Shown: positions 1 through 6,513, counted from the first letter of the stretch. The stretch: DNA of 7,272 bases from Bifidobacteriaceae bacterium NR021 (GCA_003585845.1 NQOP01000001.1:419307-426578); one strand, 5' to 3'. Numbers and translations: made by a program. The notes: generated from the sequence alone by a model not told the origin.

Positions 1-1
1 C

Positions 2-874
2 GGTGCTGCAGTACCTGAACCGATTTTGCGAGATGTGTTAGCTATGGCAAAACAAACTGGTTTGCCATTCGTGGAGCATTGCGAGCATCATGATACGGGA
101 GCTGTGAACGAGGGTCCGATTGCAAAAATGCTTGGTGTTGGTGGAATTCCAGCTTCTACTGAGCTTGCAATTGTTCAGCGAGATATTGATGCTTCCCGCG
201 AAACTGGGGTGCACGTGCATTTCCAGCATGTGAGCACTGCTGCTGCGTTTGAAGCTATTCGTAAGGCAAAGAAAGAGGGCTTGCCAATTACTTGCGAAAC
301 GGCTCCTCACTATTTAGCTTTGTGTGATGAGGACGTGCTGAAGTACGGTTCGATGACAAAAATGAATCCGCCGCTTCGTTCTAAAGCGGATCGTCAGGCG
401 ACGCTTGCCGCTATTGCAGATGGCACAATTGACATGATTGCAACAGATCACGCGCCTCACACTGCGGAAGAAAAGTCAGGAGATTTTGCAAGCACTCCTA
501 ACGGAATTATTGGGCTTGAGTGCGCGTATGGTGTGTGCCGCAAAGTGCTTGTTGATGCAGGATATACGGACGATAAGCATTTAATCGAATTAATGGCAGT
601 AAATCCAATGCAATTGATGAGCAGAAGACCTACTGATATTGCGGCTTTGCTTAATGTTTCTTCGCGATGCGCAAACAAGCGAACGCTGCGTTTAAGTATT
701 ACTGAACACCCTGAAAACGTTGATTTAGTGCTGATTAATATGCGCGAAAATTGGGCGGTTGACGCAAATTCGTTCCATTCAAAAGCTCGAAACACTCCTT
801 TTGATGGATGGCAGCTTACAGGCAGGCCTGTTGCGACGATTATTGGTTCAGAAATTGCTTTCTCGAGAATGTGA
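2..874 (+). CDS. pyrC: Dihydroorotase, 5'-truncated
   Basis: This cytoplasmic zinc enzyme of de novo pyrimidine synthesis closes N-carbamoyl-aspartate to dihydroorotate. The reading frame is open from base 2, so the true start and the N-terminal HxH zinc ligands lie outside the window; the TTG at 26 is an internal Leu codon. Visible class I dihydroorotase signatures are VEHCEH (zinc His at 77-79), HFQHVST (second zinc His at 227-229), ETAPHYL, the substrate-binding NPPLR and the ATDHAPH motif with the catalytic/metal Asp at 446-448. The end is family-like (ARNTPFDGWQLTG). The usual GxxADLV segment is divergent here, reading ENVDLVL without the normal glycine/alanine run. pyrF follows after 34 nt on the same strand, consistent with one operon. 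Identification is firm; only the missing N-terminus is uncertain. Confidence 0.96.
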   Translation, partial: GAAVPEPILRDVLAMAKQTGLPFVEHCEHHDTGAVNEGPIAKMLGVGGIPASTELAIVQRDIDASRETGVHVHFQHVSTAAAFEAIRKAKKEGLPITCETAPHYLALCDEDVLKYGSMTKMNPPLRSKADRQATLAAIADGTIDMIATDHAPHTAEEKSGDFASTPNGIIGLECAYGVCRKVLVDAGYTDDKHLIELMAVNPMQLMSRRPTDIAALLNVSSRCANKRTLRLSITEHPENVDLVLINMRENWAVDANSFHSKARNTPFDGWQLTGRPVATIIGSEIAFSRM

Positions 875-908
875 TTGATTAAATATAAATTTGGAATGGT
901 AGTAAATT

Positions 909-1952
909 ATGGACGAACTTATTGATGCGATTGCAGCCAAGCAAAATCCTAGCGTTGTGGGCTTGGATCCTAAGCCTGGAATTGTTCCTGCGGAAATTAT
1001 TAGCTCTCTTGCGGACGAAGTTTTGCAAGAAGTAGAAGGCGAGGATGCGCTGCCAACGCTCTTAGCTACAGCTTATTTTGAGTTTAATCGCGCCATTATT
1101 GACGCGGTTGCAGATTTTGTGCCGGCTGTAAAGCCGCAAATTGCAATGTACGAGGCGCTTGGTCCTGCAGGTATCGATACTTATGCAATGACTTGCGAGT
1201 ATGCGAAATCGCAAGGATTAGTTGTAATAGGTGACGCAAAGCGCGGAGATATTGGCTCTACAGCTGGTCAGTATGCGGCTCATTTAAGCGGTTTCGCTAA
1301 TCTTCCTGCATATTTTGAAGACGAAAATGCTACTGATAACGCACTGCCACAATCTCTTAAAAATCTTCTAAAAAGCTCTAAAAATCTTGACGTTTGGCAT
1401 GAAGATTCGCTTACAGTAAACCCTTATATGGGTTCGGATGGTGTGAAGCCTTTTATCGATGAAGCATTAGCGCATGATAAAAGCATTTTCGTGCTGCTTC
1501 GCACTTCGAATCCTTCTAGCAAGGAGCTTCAAGAGCTTATTTTGCAAGATGGCAAGCCAGTGTATGAGCATATGGCTGATTTGATTGAGAACTGGGGTGC
1601 TTCAAGCATTGGCAAGCACGGTTATTCAAGAGTTGGCGCAGTTGTAGGTGCCACGCATCCGCAGGAGGGTAAGCGTTTGCGCGAGATTATGCCGCATACT
1701 TTCTTCTTGGTTCCAGGCTATGGCGCTCAAGGCGGTACAGCTCAAGATGTTGCAGGAATGTTTGATGCAAACTCTGAAGGTGCTATTGTAAATTCTTCGC
1801 GCGGTATTATTGGTGCTTGGAAAAAGTCTGAAGATTACGCTAAAAATCAAGGGCATATGTCTCTCGATGACATTCTTGATATTGTGCGTGATTCTGCAGC
1901 TTTTGCCGCGAGAAACATGCGAGATGACTTGCGTAATGCAGTGTATCGCTAG
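909..1952 (+). CDS. pyrF: Orotidine 5'-phosphate decarboxylase, group 2
   Basis: It decarboxylates OMP to UMP, the last step of the pathway, in the cytoplasm. The 347-residue product carries the group 2 (mycobacterial-type) signatures: VGLDPKP (17-23), the catalytic DAKRGDIGSTA (Asp109, Lys111, Asp114), LTVNPYMG (168-175), the VGAVVGATHPQ phosphate-side segment (242-252) and FLVPGYGAQGG (266-276). The ATG at 909 has a modest Shine-Dalgarno stretch, GGAATGG at 893-899, nine bases upstream. The protein is longer than the roughly 270-310 residues I expect for this group. Much of the excess seems to sit between GSTAGQYAA and LTVNPYMG (about residues 128-165), a polar, Asn/Lys/Ser-rich stretch that looks like a surface insertion. 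It lies between pyrC and pyrK in an operon-like layout. All catalytic residues are intact, so it is probably active. Confidence 0.96.
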   Translation: MDELIDAIAAKQNPSVVGLDPKPGIVPAEIISSLADEVLQEVEGEDALPTLLATAYFEFNRAIIDAVADFVPAVKPQIAMYEALGPAGIDTYAMTCEYAKSQGLVVIGDAKRGDIGSTAGQYAAHLSGFANLPAYFEDENATDNALPQSLKNLLKSSKNLDVWHEDSLTVNPYMGSDGVKPFIDEALAHDKSIFVLLRTSNPSSKELQELILQDGKPVYEHMADLIENWGASSIGKHGYSRVGAVVGATHPQEGKRLREIMPHTFFLVPGYGAQGGTAQDVAGMFDANSEGAIVNSSRGIIGAWKKSEDYAKNQGHMSLDDILDIVRDSAAFAARNMRDDLRNAVYR

Positions 1953-2067
1953 AATGTATAACAAAAAATAAAACTTAAAAATAAAATTAAAAAATAAATT
2001 AAAATCAAAACTAAAAAGTAACCAAAACGCAACGGTACAAAACACATACAAGGGTAGGGGAAACCAC
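1953..2067 (+). other. A-rich pyrF-pyrK linker with pyrK ribosome binding site
   Basis: Between the pyrF stop and the pyrK start lies a strand-asymmetric, low-complexity stretch. In 1961-2020 there are 43 A, 12 T, 4 C and 1 G, arranged as degenerate A-runs punctuated by single or paired T. No stable hairpin or promoter pair is convincing. It ends in a strong purine-rich Shine-Dalgarno region (AGGGTAGGGG, 2051-2060), seven bases before the pyrK ATG. A plausible role is an unstructured leader that aids independent translation of pyrK within the operon transcript; this is inference. Confidence 0.7.
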
Positions 2068-2964
2068 ATGAGTGATGGCATGTTTATTCCAACGCGAAAA
2101 GCCTCTGGAAACGCCATAATTACGTTACGTGAAGACGCTTTTGATTCTTCCGGCTCAAGTTCTGCAGACGAAAGCAATAATGCAAAATATTCGCGCCTTT
2201 GGGGGCGCAGAGCTGTAGAAGTACTCAATAATGAGAAGCTAGACGAAGGCGTGTACCGTTTAACTTTGCGAGATTGCGAGATTGCTAAAAAAGCTGCTCC
2301 TGCGCAATTTGTGAACTTGTATTCCCCTGATCCAACTGCTATGCTTCCGCGTCCTTTTGGAGTTGCAAGCGTAGAAGGCGATACTTTTACTTTGATTTTT
2401 GCTGTAATTGGCAAAGGCACTGCTAAGTTTGCTGAGCTTAAACCAGGAGATAGCATTGACGCTCTTGGACCTTTGGGACTTGGCTTTAATATTTCCAAAC
2501 CTGCACATTATGTGTTGGTTAGTGGTGGCTTGGGTGTGCCGCCTATTTTGTGTGCTGCTCAAGCGCTTTCAAAATGTGAAGATTCTAGCGTCACAGCGGT
2601 TCTTGGATATAGAGAGAAGCGATTTGCAGACGATTTAATGAAAGAATATATTGCAGACGTACACAGTATTACGAATGCTGAAGGAACTGTTATCACTTTG
2701 CTAAATGAACTTGAAAAAGTTAAGCATTTTGATTTCGAAGACGATTTGCCAACTGTGATTTTGTCTTGCGGTCCTTTGCCTATGATGAAAGCCGTAGCTC
2801 ACTGGGCACATGAAAGAAATATTGAGTGCCAGCTCAGTTTAGAAGCGCGTATGGGCTGTGGATACGGAACTTGCGTTGCTTGCGTTGTTGACACTTTGGA
2901 AGGCAGGCTGAAAGTTTGCAACGACGGTCCTGTTTTTGATGCGAATCGTTTGGGTTGGGAGTAA
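2068..2964 (+). CDS. pyrK: Dihydroorotate dehydrogenase B, electron-transfer subunit
   Basis: PyrK passes electrons from the FMN of PyrD through a 2Fe-2S cluster and FAD to NAD+. The 298 residues show the FAD-binding RPFGVAS segment (95-101), the flavodoxin-reductase-like GPLGLGF (134-140), a nucleotide-binding VSGGLGVPP (151-159), the CGPLPMM motif (234-240), and a C-terminal 2Fe-2S cluster with Cys264, Cys269, Cys272 and Cys284 (CX4CX2CX11C). The family domain begins only near residue 48, so the first 45 or so residues are an extension, Ser/Asp/Asn-rich at 26-40. The start at 2068 is supported by a strong Shine-Dalgarno stretch at 2051-2060; there is no better-supported internal start. pyrD begins 5 nt after the stop, as expected for a two-subunit complex. 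Confidence 0.95.
   Translation: MSDGMFIPTRKASGNAIITLREDAFDSSGSSSADESNNAKYSRLWGRRAVEVLNNEKLDEGVYRLTLRDCEIAKKAAPAQFVNLYSPDPTAMLPRPFGVASVEGDTFTLIFAVIGKGTAKFAELKPGDSIDALGPLGLGFNISKPAHYVLVSGGLGVPPILCAAQALSKCEDSSVTAVLGYREKRFADDLMKEYIADVHSITNAEGTVITLLNELEKVKHFDFEDDLPTVILSCGPLPMMKAVAHWAHERNIECQLSLEARMGCGYGTCVACVVDTLEGRLKVCNDGPVFDANRLGWE
2952..2961 (+). promoter_or_regulatory. pyrD ribosome binding site inside the end of pyrK
   Basis: The last sense codons of pyrK contain GGGTTGGGAG. The GGGAG at 2957-2961 sits 8 bases before the ATG at 2970, a good spacing. This decides in favour of 2970 rather than the in-frame TTG at 2955, which lies inside the site. Placement within pyrK implies translational coupling of the two dehydrogenase subunits. 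Confidence 0.75.
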
Positions 2965-2969
2965 AAAAT

Positions 2970-3971
2970 ATGAGTGCTGTAAATAATACCGAAAATAATT
3001 CTGTAAATAACGCAAATTCCGCAACAAATTCCGCTGAAACTTTTGGCTTTGACACTAGCCACGTTTGGAAGCATCCAACTCAAGTCGCAGGCGTTAAGTG
3101 GAAAAACATGGTTGGAACTGCTTCTGGAACTTTCCAGCTGGCAGCTTGCCGACGCTTTTACGACGTAAGCCAACTTGGCGCGATTTGTACAAAAGGTGTT
3201 TCTCCTGTTCCTTGGGAAGGAAATCCTTCTCCGCGCACTGCAGAATCTCCTTCTGGAATGGTAAACGCAGTTGGCTTGCAAAATCCTGGTGTCGACCATT
3301 ATTTAGTAGACGAGTTGCCAAAACTAAAATCCATGGGAGCGCTTGTTATTACTAATGTTGCAGGGCACAGTGACGACGATTATGCGCAAGTTGTGGAAAA
3401 ACTCGCTGATTCTGCGGCCGACATGCTTGAAATTAACGTTAGTTGCCCGAACGTAACTCACGGCGGAATGAGCGTTGGCACTGATCCGGTGGCACTTCAC
3501 CGCTTAATTAAGCGTCTTCGCGCAATGACCGATAAGCCAATGATTGTAAAAATGACGCCAAATGTGACTGATATTGTTTCGATTTGCAAAGCTGCAGTTG
3601 ATGCTGGAGCGGACGCTTTAAGCATGATTAACACGCTAGTTGGTTTGCGAATTGATATTCGAACAGGCGAGCCGATTATTGCAAACCGCACGGGCGGTGT
3701 TTCCGGTCCTGCTATTTTCCCGATTGGACTTGGATTCGTGTGGCGAGTTCGCCAAGCTATGCCAGATATTCCAATTATTGGCATTGGTGGCATTGATTCT
3801 GGCGAAAAAGCTTTGGAATACTTGTATGCTGGTGCGAATGCTGTAGAAGTTGGTGCTGCCGCTTTGGTGGATCCTACTGCTCCTATTCGCATTGCTCGCG
3901 AGCTTGACGATTTGCTTGATTCTCGTCCAAAGCTTGCGTCTTTGCTTGCGGAAGGAAAGACTTGGCGCTGA
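2970..3971 (+). CDS. pyrD: Dihydroorotate dehydrogenase B, catalytic FMN subunit
   Basis: This class 1 enzyme oxidises dihydroorotate to orotate; with pyrK next door it is the NAD-linked 1B type. From the ATG at 2970 it has 333 residues. Signatures are MVGTASGTF (47-55), ICTKGVSP (72-79), the substrate loop NAVGLQNPG (99-107), NVSCPNV with the class 1 catalytic Cys159, KMTPNVTDI (194-202), NTLVGLRID (221-229), GGVSGPAIFP (242-251), GIGGIDS (271-277) and GANAVEVGAA (288-297). The first 22 or so residues are an Asn/Ser/Ala-rich tail absent from the core fold, encoded by AT-rich sequence. The GGGAG site in the end of pyrK supports this start; a TTG five codons upstream is less likely. pyrE follows after 61 nt. 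Confidence 0.95.
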   Translation: MSAVNNTENNSVNNANSATNSAETFGFDTSHVWKHPTQVAGVKWKNMVGTASGTFQLAACRRFYDVSQLGAICTKGVSPVPWEGNPSPRTAESPSGMVNAVGLQNPGVDHYLVDELPKLKSMGALVITNVAGHSDDDYAQVVEKLADSAADMLEINVSCPNVTHGGMSVGTDPVALHRLIKRLRAMTDKPMIVKMTPNVTDIVSICKAAVDAGADALSMINTLVGLRIDIRTGEPIIANRTGGVSGPAIFPIGLGFVWRVRQAMPDIPIIGIGGIDSGEKALEYLYAGANAVEVGAAALVDPTAPIRIARELDDLLDSRPKLASLLAEGKTWR

Positions 3972-4032
3972 AATTAAGAAAGTAAGCGTATTTAGAAAGT
4001 ATTTAAAATTATTTTAAGAAGGAGAGTTAATT

Positions 4033-4725
4033 ATGGCAGAATTAGACGAACGTTTTACAAAGTTTTTGCTTGATTCAGGCGCGCTTAAATTTGGTGACTT
4101 TACGCTAAAATCTGGTCGTCAATCACCTTATTTTATTAACGCTGGCGCTTTTGACGACGGCATGAAAATCGCAAATCTAGGCGCATACTACGCTGAGCGC
4201 GTTGTTGCAGCAATCGAAGATGGCAAACTTCCGCAAGATATCGACACTGTTTTCGGTCCTGCTTATAAGGGCATTCCGCTGGCAGTTTCTACGGCAATGG
4301 CTTTGACGAATAATCACAATATGCCTGTTGGCTTTACTTTCGATCGCAAAGAGCGAAAGGATCATGGCGACGGCGGAATTATGGTTGGAAAACCGTTAAA
4401 AGACGGCATGAAAGTTCTGTTAGTTGACGACGTGATGACAGCTGGAACTGCAGTTCGTGAAACTTTGCCAAAGCTTAAAGCGGAAGCAAATGTGCAAGTT
4501 GTTGGCTTGATTTTGGCAGTAGACAGAATGGAACGCACGAAAGACAGTGAGCTTTCTGCAGTAAAAGCAGTAGAGCAGGAGTTTGGCTTCCCAGTTTTGC
4601 CAATTGCAAACGTGCGCGAAATTTTCGCTGCAGCAAAGCGCTTAGTTAATGCTGATGGTAAGCCAGTTATGGATGAGGAATTAGCTTCGCGCGCTGCAGA
4701 TTACTTGCGTACGTATGGTGCGTAA
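4033..4725 (+). CDS. pyrE: Orotate phosphoribosyltransferase
   Basis: It joins orotate to PRPP to give OMP, the substrate of PyrF. The 230-residue protein has [10 protein letters not shown] (26-35), [11 protein letters not shown] (74-84), the mobile catalytic loop [12 protein letters not shown] (104-115) and the PRPP-binding [13 protein letters not shown] (128-140), all intact. The ATG at 4033 is preceded by a strong AAGGAG at 4019-4024. The 61-nt gap from pyrD shows no terminator, so pyrE is probably the last gene of the pyr operon. Its final 25 bases overlap, antisense, the end of the YccF gene on the other strand. A diverged copy of its last 14 codons and stop occurs again at 6413-6457, so the present 3' end may have been acquired by recombination. 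Confidence 0.96.
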   Translation: MAELDERFTKFLLDSGALKFGDFTLKSGRQSPYFINAGAFDDGMKIANLGAYYAERVVAAIEDGKLPQDIDTVFGPAYKGIPLAVSTAMALTNNHNMPVGFTFDRKERKDHGDGGIMVGKPLKDGMKVLLVDDVMTAGTAVRETLPKLKAEANVQVVGLILAVDRMERTKDSELSAVKAVEQEFGFPVLPIANVREIFAAAKRLVNADGKPVMDEELASRAADYLRTYGA

Positions 4726-5090
4726 TTATCCTCTACAATTTCGGAACCAAACGGCCACAACGCAAGTTTTGCCATTTTGAAAGATTGTATGCCAAATGGA
4801 ATGCCAACAATTGTGCAGCAGCAAATGAATCCTGAAACGATATAGCCTAACGCAAGCATTGGCCCAATGAAAAATACAATCCATAGTATGTTCCAAATTG
4901 TGCTAGTGCCGCCTTGGTAAATAACGTGTTTTCCAAATGGTGTGAGCGTGAGCTTTGCCATTTTGAATGCTTGAATACCGAATGGTATGCCAATAATGGT
5001 TATGCAAAGAAGGAAACTTATAATTAACCAGCCTGCAGCAATGAAAAGACCACCGAATATCAGCCACACAATATTGCCAAGAAGTTTCAT
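4701..5090 (-). CDS. yccF: YccF-family (DUF307) small membrane protein
   Basis: A 129-residue, very hydrophobic protein of the YccF family; members are inner-membrane proteins of unsettled function, so no reaction is assigned. The family's duplicated motif is plain: [14 protein letters not shown] (34-47) followed by PFG, and [14 protein letters not shown] (96-109) followed by PFG, each preceded by a hydrophobic, partly Cys-rich segment (about 8-33 and 68-95). The N-terminal hydrophobic hairpin and the central [12 protein letters not shown] stretch are probable membrane segments. No Shine-Dalgarno sequence precedes the ATG; a TATACT box lies at a distance that would start the mRNA on the start codon. 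The gene converges on pyrE with a 25-bp overlap and diverges from the zinc-ribbon gene. Family assignment is confident; function is unknown. Confidence 0.9.
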   Translation of the reverse strand: MKLLGNIVWLIFGGLFIAAGWLIISFLLCITIIGIPFGIQAFKMAKLTLTPFGKHVIYQGGTSTIWNILWIVFFIGPMLALGYIVSGFICCCTIVGIPFGIQSFKMAKLALWPFGSEIVEDNYAPYVRK

Positions 5091-5206
5091 AAAAGTAGTA
5101 TATAAGTTTTTTAAGTTTTAATGAAGTATGATTTTTGATAAGTAATTTATTGTAAGCGGGTGTAAAATAATGCGTTGCAATAGATATATTTGTTTAAAGG
5201 AAGAAT
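5091..5206. promoter_or_regulatory. Divergent intergenic region between yccF and the zinc-ribbon gene
   Basis: This AT-rich spacer must hold the start signals of two divergent genes. On the - strand a TATACT -10-like box (5102 to 5097) ends seven bases before the yccF start, with only a weak TTCATT -35-like match at 5125-5120. On the + strand AAAGGAAG (5196-5203) is the ribosome binding site for the gene at 5207; no convincing + strand -35/-10 pair was found. A 9-bp near-perfect tandem pair, TAAGTTTTT/TAAGTTTTA, occupies 5103-5120, between the yccF -10-like and -35-like boxes, and could be a protein-binding site. Confidence 0.5.
5097..5102 (-). promoter_or_regulatory. Putative -10 box for a leaderless yccF transcript
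   Basis: Read on the - strand this is TATACT, a 5/6 match to TATAAT. With the usual spacing, +1 falls at 5090, the A of the yccF ATG, and no Shine-Dalgarno sequence is present in between. Leaderless mRNAs are common in Actinobacteria. The -35 region is poor, so this stays a prediction. Confidence 0.4.
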
Positions 5207-6403
5207 ATGTTCTGCACGCAATGTGGTAATAAAAATGCTGATAATAGCAAGTTTTGCAATACTTGCGGAGCGCTTTTAGAAGTTACGCCAGCAGCCGAGT
5301 CAGCAATCCAAAATCAACAATACGAATTGCCTACTAACGAAGCTCCTACTACTGTATTTCATGCGCAGGAAGCTTTACCGGATAATCTAAGCGTTTCAGG
5401 TTCTCCTATTATGGGTTCTTCGAGCGAACAATCTTCTATGAATAATTCATCTTATGCGCAAGGCGAAGCTCCGGCTAATTATTCTCATTCAGATGAGGAT
5501 AAGCGCAAGAAGAAAGTAATTATTACTTTAATAGCCGCTATTATTTCCTGTGTTTTGGTTATAGGTGCTGGTGCATGGTGGTATGTAAATAATGCGCGAA
5601 CAGCTAAATCAAATAATAAAACTGAATTAAAATCATCAAAATCAAAGAATAATAAATCTAAGCAGCATGTTCTAACCAATGATGATTTAGATTCAGACGA
5701 TGAAGATAGCGATGCTAGCAGCGATAAGGATAACGCTGTTGGCGCAAGTGAAAAGCTCAATACCAAAAAAATCAATAAATTAGTAAACAATTTTGCTTCA
5801 AATAATAGCGTGTCTGTAGCAATTTCTGGCAAGAAGGGCATATTGTATGAGTCTTCTAATTCTCGTAAAACATTCCCTGCTGTAGGTTTTTATTTCCCTG
5901 TTGTTCTTTATACTAAGGACAATCAACAGCATGATTATGAAGATAAGTGTGAAGATGTTATTAAGACAATGAGTAATGACTCCGCTAATGAGCTTTTAGA
6001 TGATCAAGGTGGCATAGACGGATTAGATCAATGGCTGTCAGATAATGGCTATTCAAATACATCTTTTACTCGCAAATATGGTGATGTTGATGCATCGAAC
6101 GATGGTCACGAAAATCTTACTTCTTCTCATGATGCTGCGATGATGCTTTCAAAAGCTATGCAAAATTCGACTATTGCCAATGCAACGGGTTACGATATTT
6201 CTGCTGATGGCGTGAATGTTCCAGACGGCATAGAGGTTATGGCTCATCGTGGTCAAGGAATTAAGAATGTTTATAACTATTTCTTGATTCTTAAGAAGGG
6301 CAAGAATAGGATCGGAGTGTCTGTTCTAACAAAAAGTGCAGATAAAGATGACGTTGCTGAATTTGTTTCAAAACTGTTGAATTTGTTGAAAAATAATCTA
6401 TAA
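5207..6403 (+). CDS. Zinc-ribbon membrane protein with a degenerate class A beta-lactamase-like outer domain
   Basis: No function can be assigned. The 398-residue protein has, in order, a zinc ribbon (Cys3, Cys6, Cys17, Cys20; CX2CX10CX2C), a Ser/Asn/Ala-rich spacer (25-95), a basic KRKKK stop (99-103) and one membrane helix (about 104-126), implying a cytoplasmic ribbon and an external C-terminus. A basic linker (134-153) is followed by an acidic one (159-175). Residues 187-398 resemble the serine beta-lactamase-like fold: FPAVGFYF aligns with the SxxK region, MSNDSANELL with the SxN region, ENLTSSHDAAMML with the following helix, and AHRGQG with the KTG strand. The nucleophile Ser and Lys appear replaced by Gly227 and Phe230, and KTG by RGQ, so catalysis is unlikely. 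The start has a good AAAGGAAG site. The beta-lactamase likeness is by eye. Confidence 0.85.
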   Translation: MFCTQCGNKNADNSKFCNTCGALLEVTPAAESAIQNQQYELPTNEAPTTVFHAQEALPDNLSVSGSPIMGSSSEQSSMNNSSYAQGEAPANYSHSDEDKRKKKVIITLIAAIISCVLVIGAGAWWYVNNARTAKSNNKTELKSSKSKNNKSKQHVLTNDDLDSDDEDSDASSDKDNAVGASEKLNTKKINKLVNNFASNNSVSVAISGKKGILYESSNSRKTFPAVGFYFPVVLYTKDNQQHDYEDKCEDVIKTMSNDSANELLDDQGGIDGLDQWLSDNGYSNTSFTRKYGDVDASNDGHENLTSSHDAAMMLSKAMQNSTIANATGYDISADGVNVPDGIEVMAHRGQGIKNVYNYFLILKKGKNRIGVSVLTKSADKDDVAEFVSKLLNLLKNNL

Positions 6404-6412
6404 ATCCATAAT

Positions 6413-6457
6413 CTAAGTAGTAGGGCTGAAAATTATTTGCGAGAATATGGTGCGTAA
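6413..6457 (+). pseudogene. Remnant of a second pyrE 3' end
   Basis: Read in the frame ending at TAA 6455-6457, this stretch encodes LSSRAENYLREYGA-stop, against [18 protein letters not shown] at the end of the intact pyrE (4681-4725). That is 10 of 14 residues and 30 of 45 bases, rising to 26 of 33 over the last 33 bases, including an exact TATGGTGCGTAA at the 3' end. An in-frame stop at 6401-6403 (the stop of the preceding gene) closes the frame upstream, and there is no start codon, so it cannot be a gene. It looks like the tail of a different pyrE allele, left after insertion or exchange of the DNA in between. Chance similarity is unlikely because frame, length and stop position all agree. 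Confidence 0.7.
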
Positions 6458-6458
6458 A

Positions 6459-6513
6459 TAGTTTAAATGATAGAATTTATAAGATTCGTATTTTATAAGT
6501 AGATTTTAAACTA
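6459..6513. repeat. 9-bp inverted repeat with 37-bp spacer
   Basis: TAGTTTAAA (6459-6467) is exactly complementary to TTTAAACTA (6505-6513). The arms are AT-rich and the loop is long, so a stable RNA hairpin is doubtful; a protein-binding site or chance in AT-rich DNA are alternatives. It begins one base after the stop of the pyrE remnant, so it may be the old downstream flank of that allele. Confidence 0.35.

Noticed and set aside
26..28. TTG as the pyrC start
   Set aside because: The frame continues upstream to base 2 with family-like sequence, and the N-terminal zinc ligands must lie further upstream; this is an internal Leu codon.
457..795. - strand frame opposite pyrC
   Set aside because: It lies wholly antisense to the conserved pyrC catalytic region and has no recognisable protein features.
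1626..2498. 290-codon open frame on the - strand across the pyrF-pyrK junction
   Set aside because: It is antisense to two certain genes, its product is a composition-driven Phe/Ile/Ser/Arg mix from the A-rich linker, and no domain or ribosome site supports it.
2955..2957. TTG as the pyrD start
   Set aside because: It falls inside the ribosome binding site that serves the ATG at 2970 at ideal spacing.
4726..4790. Intrinsic terminator after pyrE
   Set aside because: Only a 4-bp GCAA/TTGC stem is visible and it lies within yccF; no GC-rich stem with U-run.
4740..5000. Similar DNA blocks about 186 bp apart in yccF as a repeat element
   Set aside because: They encode the duplicated GIPFG...PFG motif that is normal for the YccF family, not a mobile repeat.
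5485..5841. - strand frame opposite the zinc-ribbon gene
   Set aside because: Its Leu/Ser/Phe-rich translation is the mirror of the Lys/Asp/Ser linker codons; no start signal.
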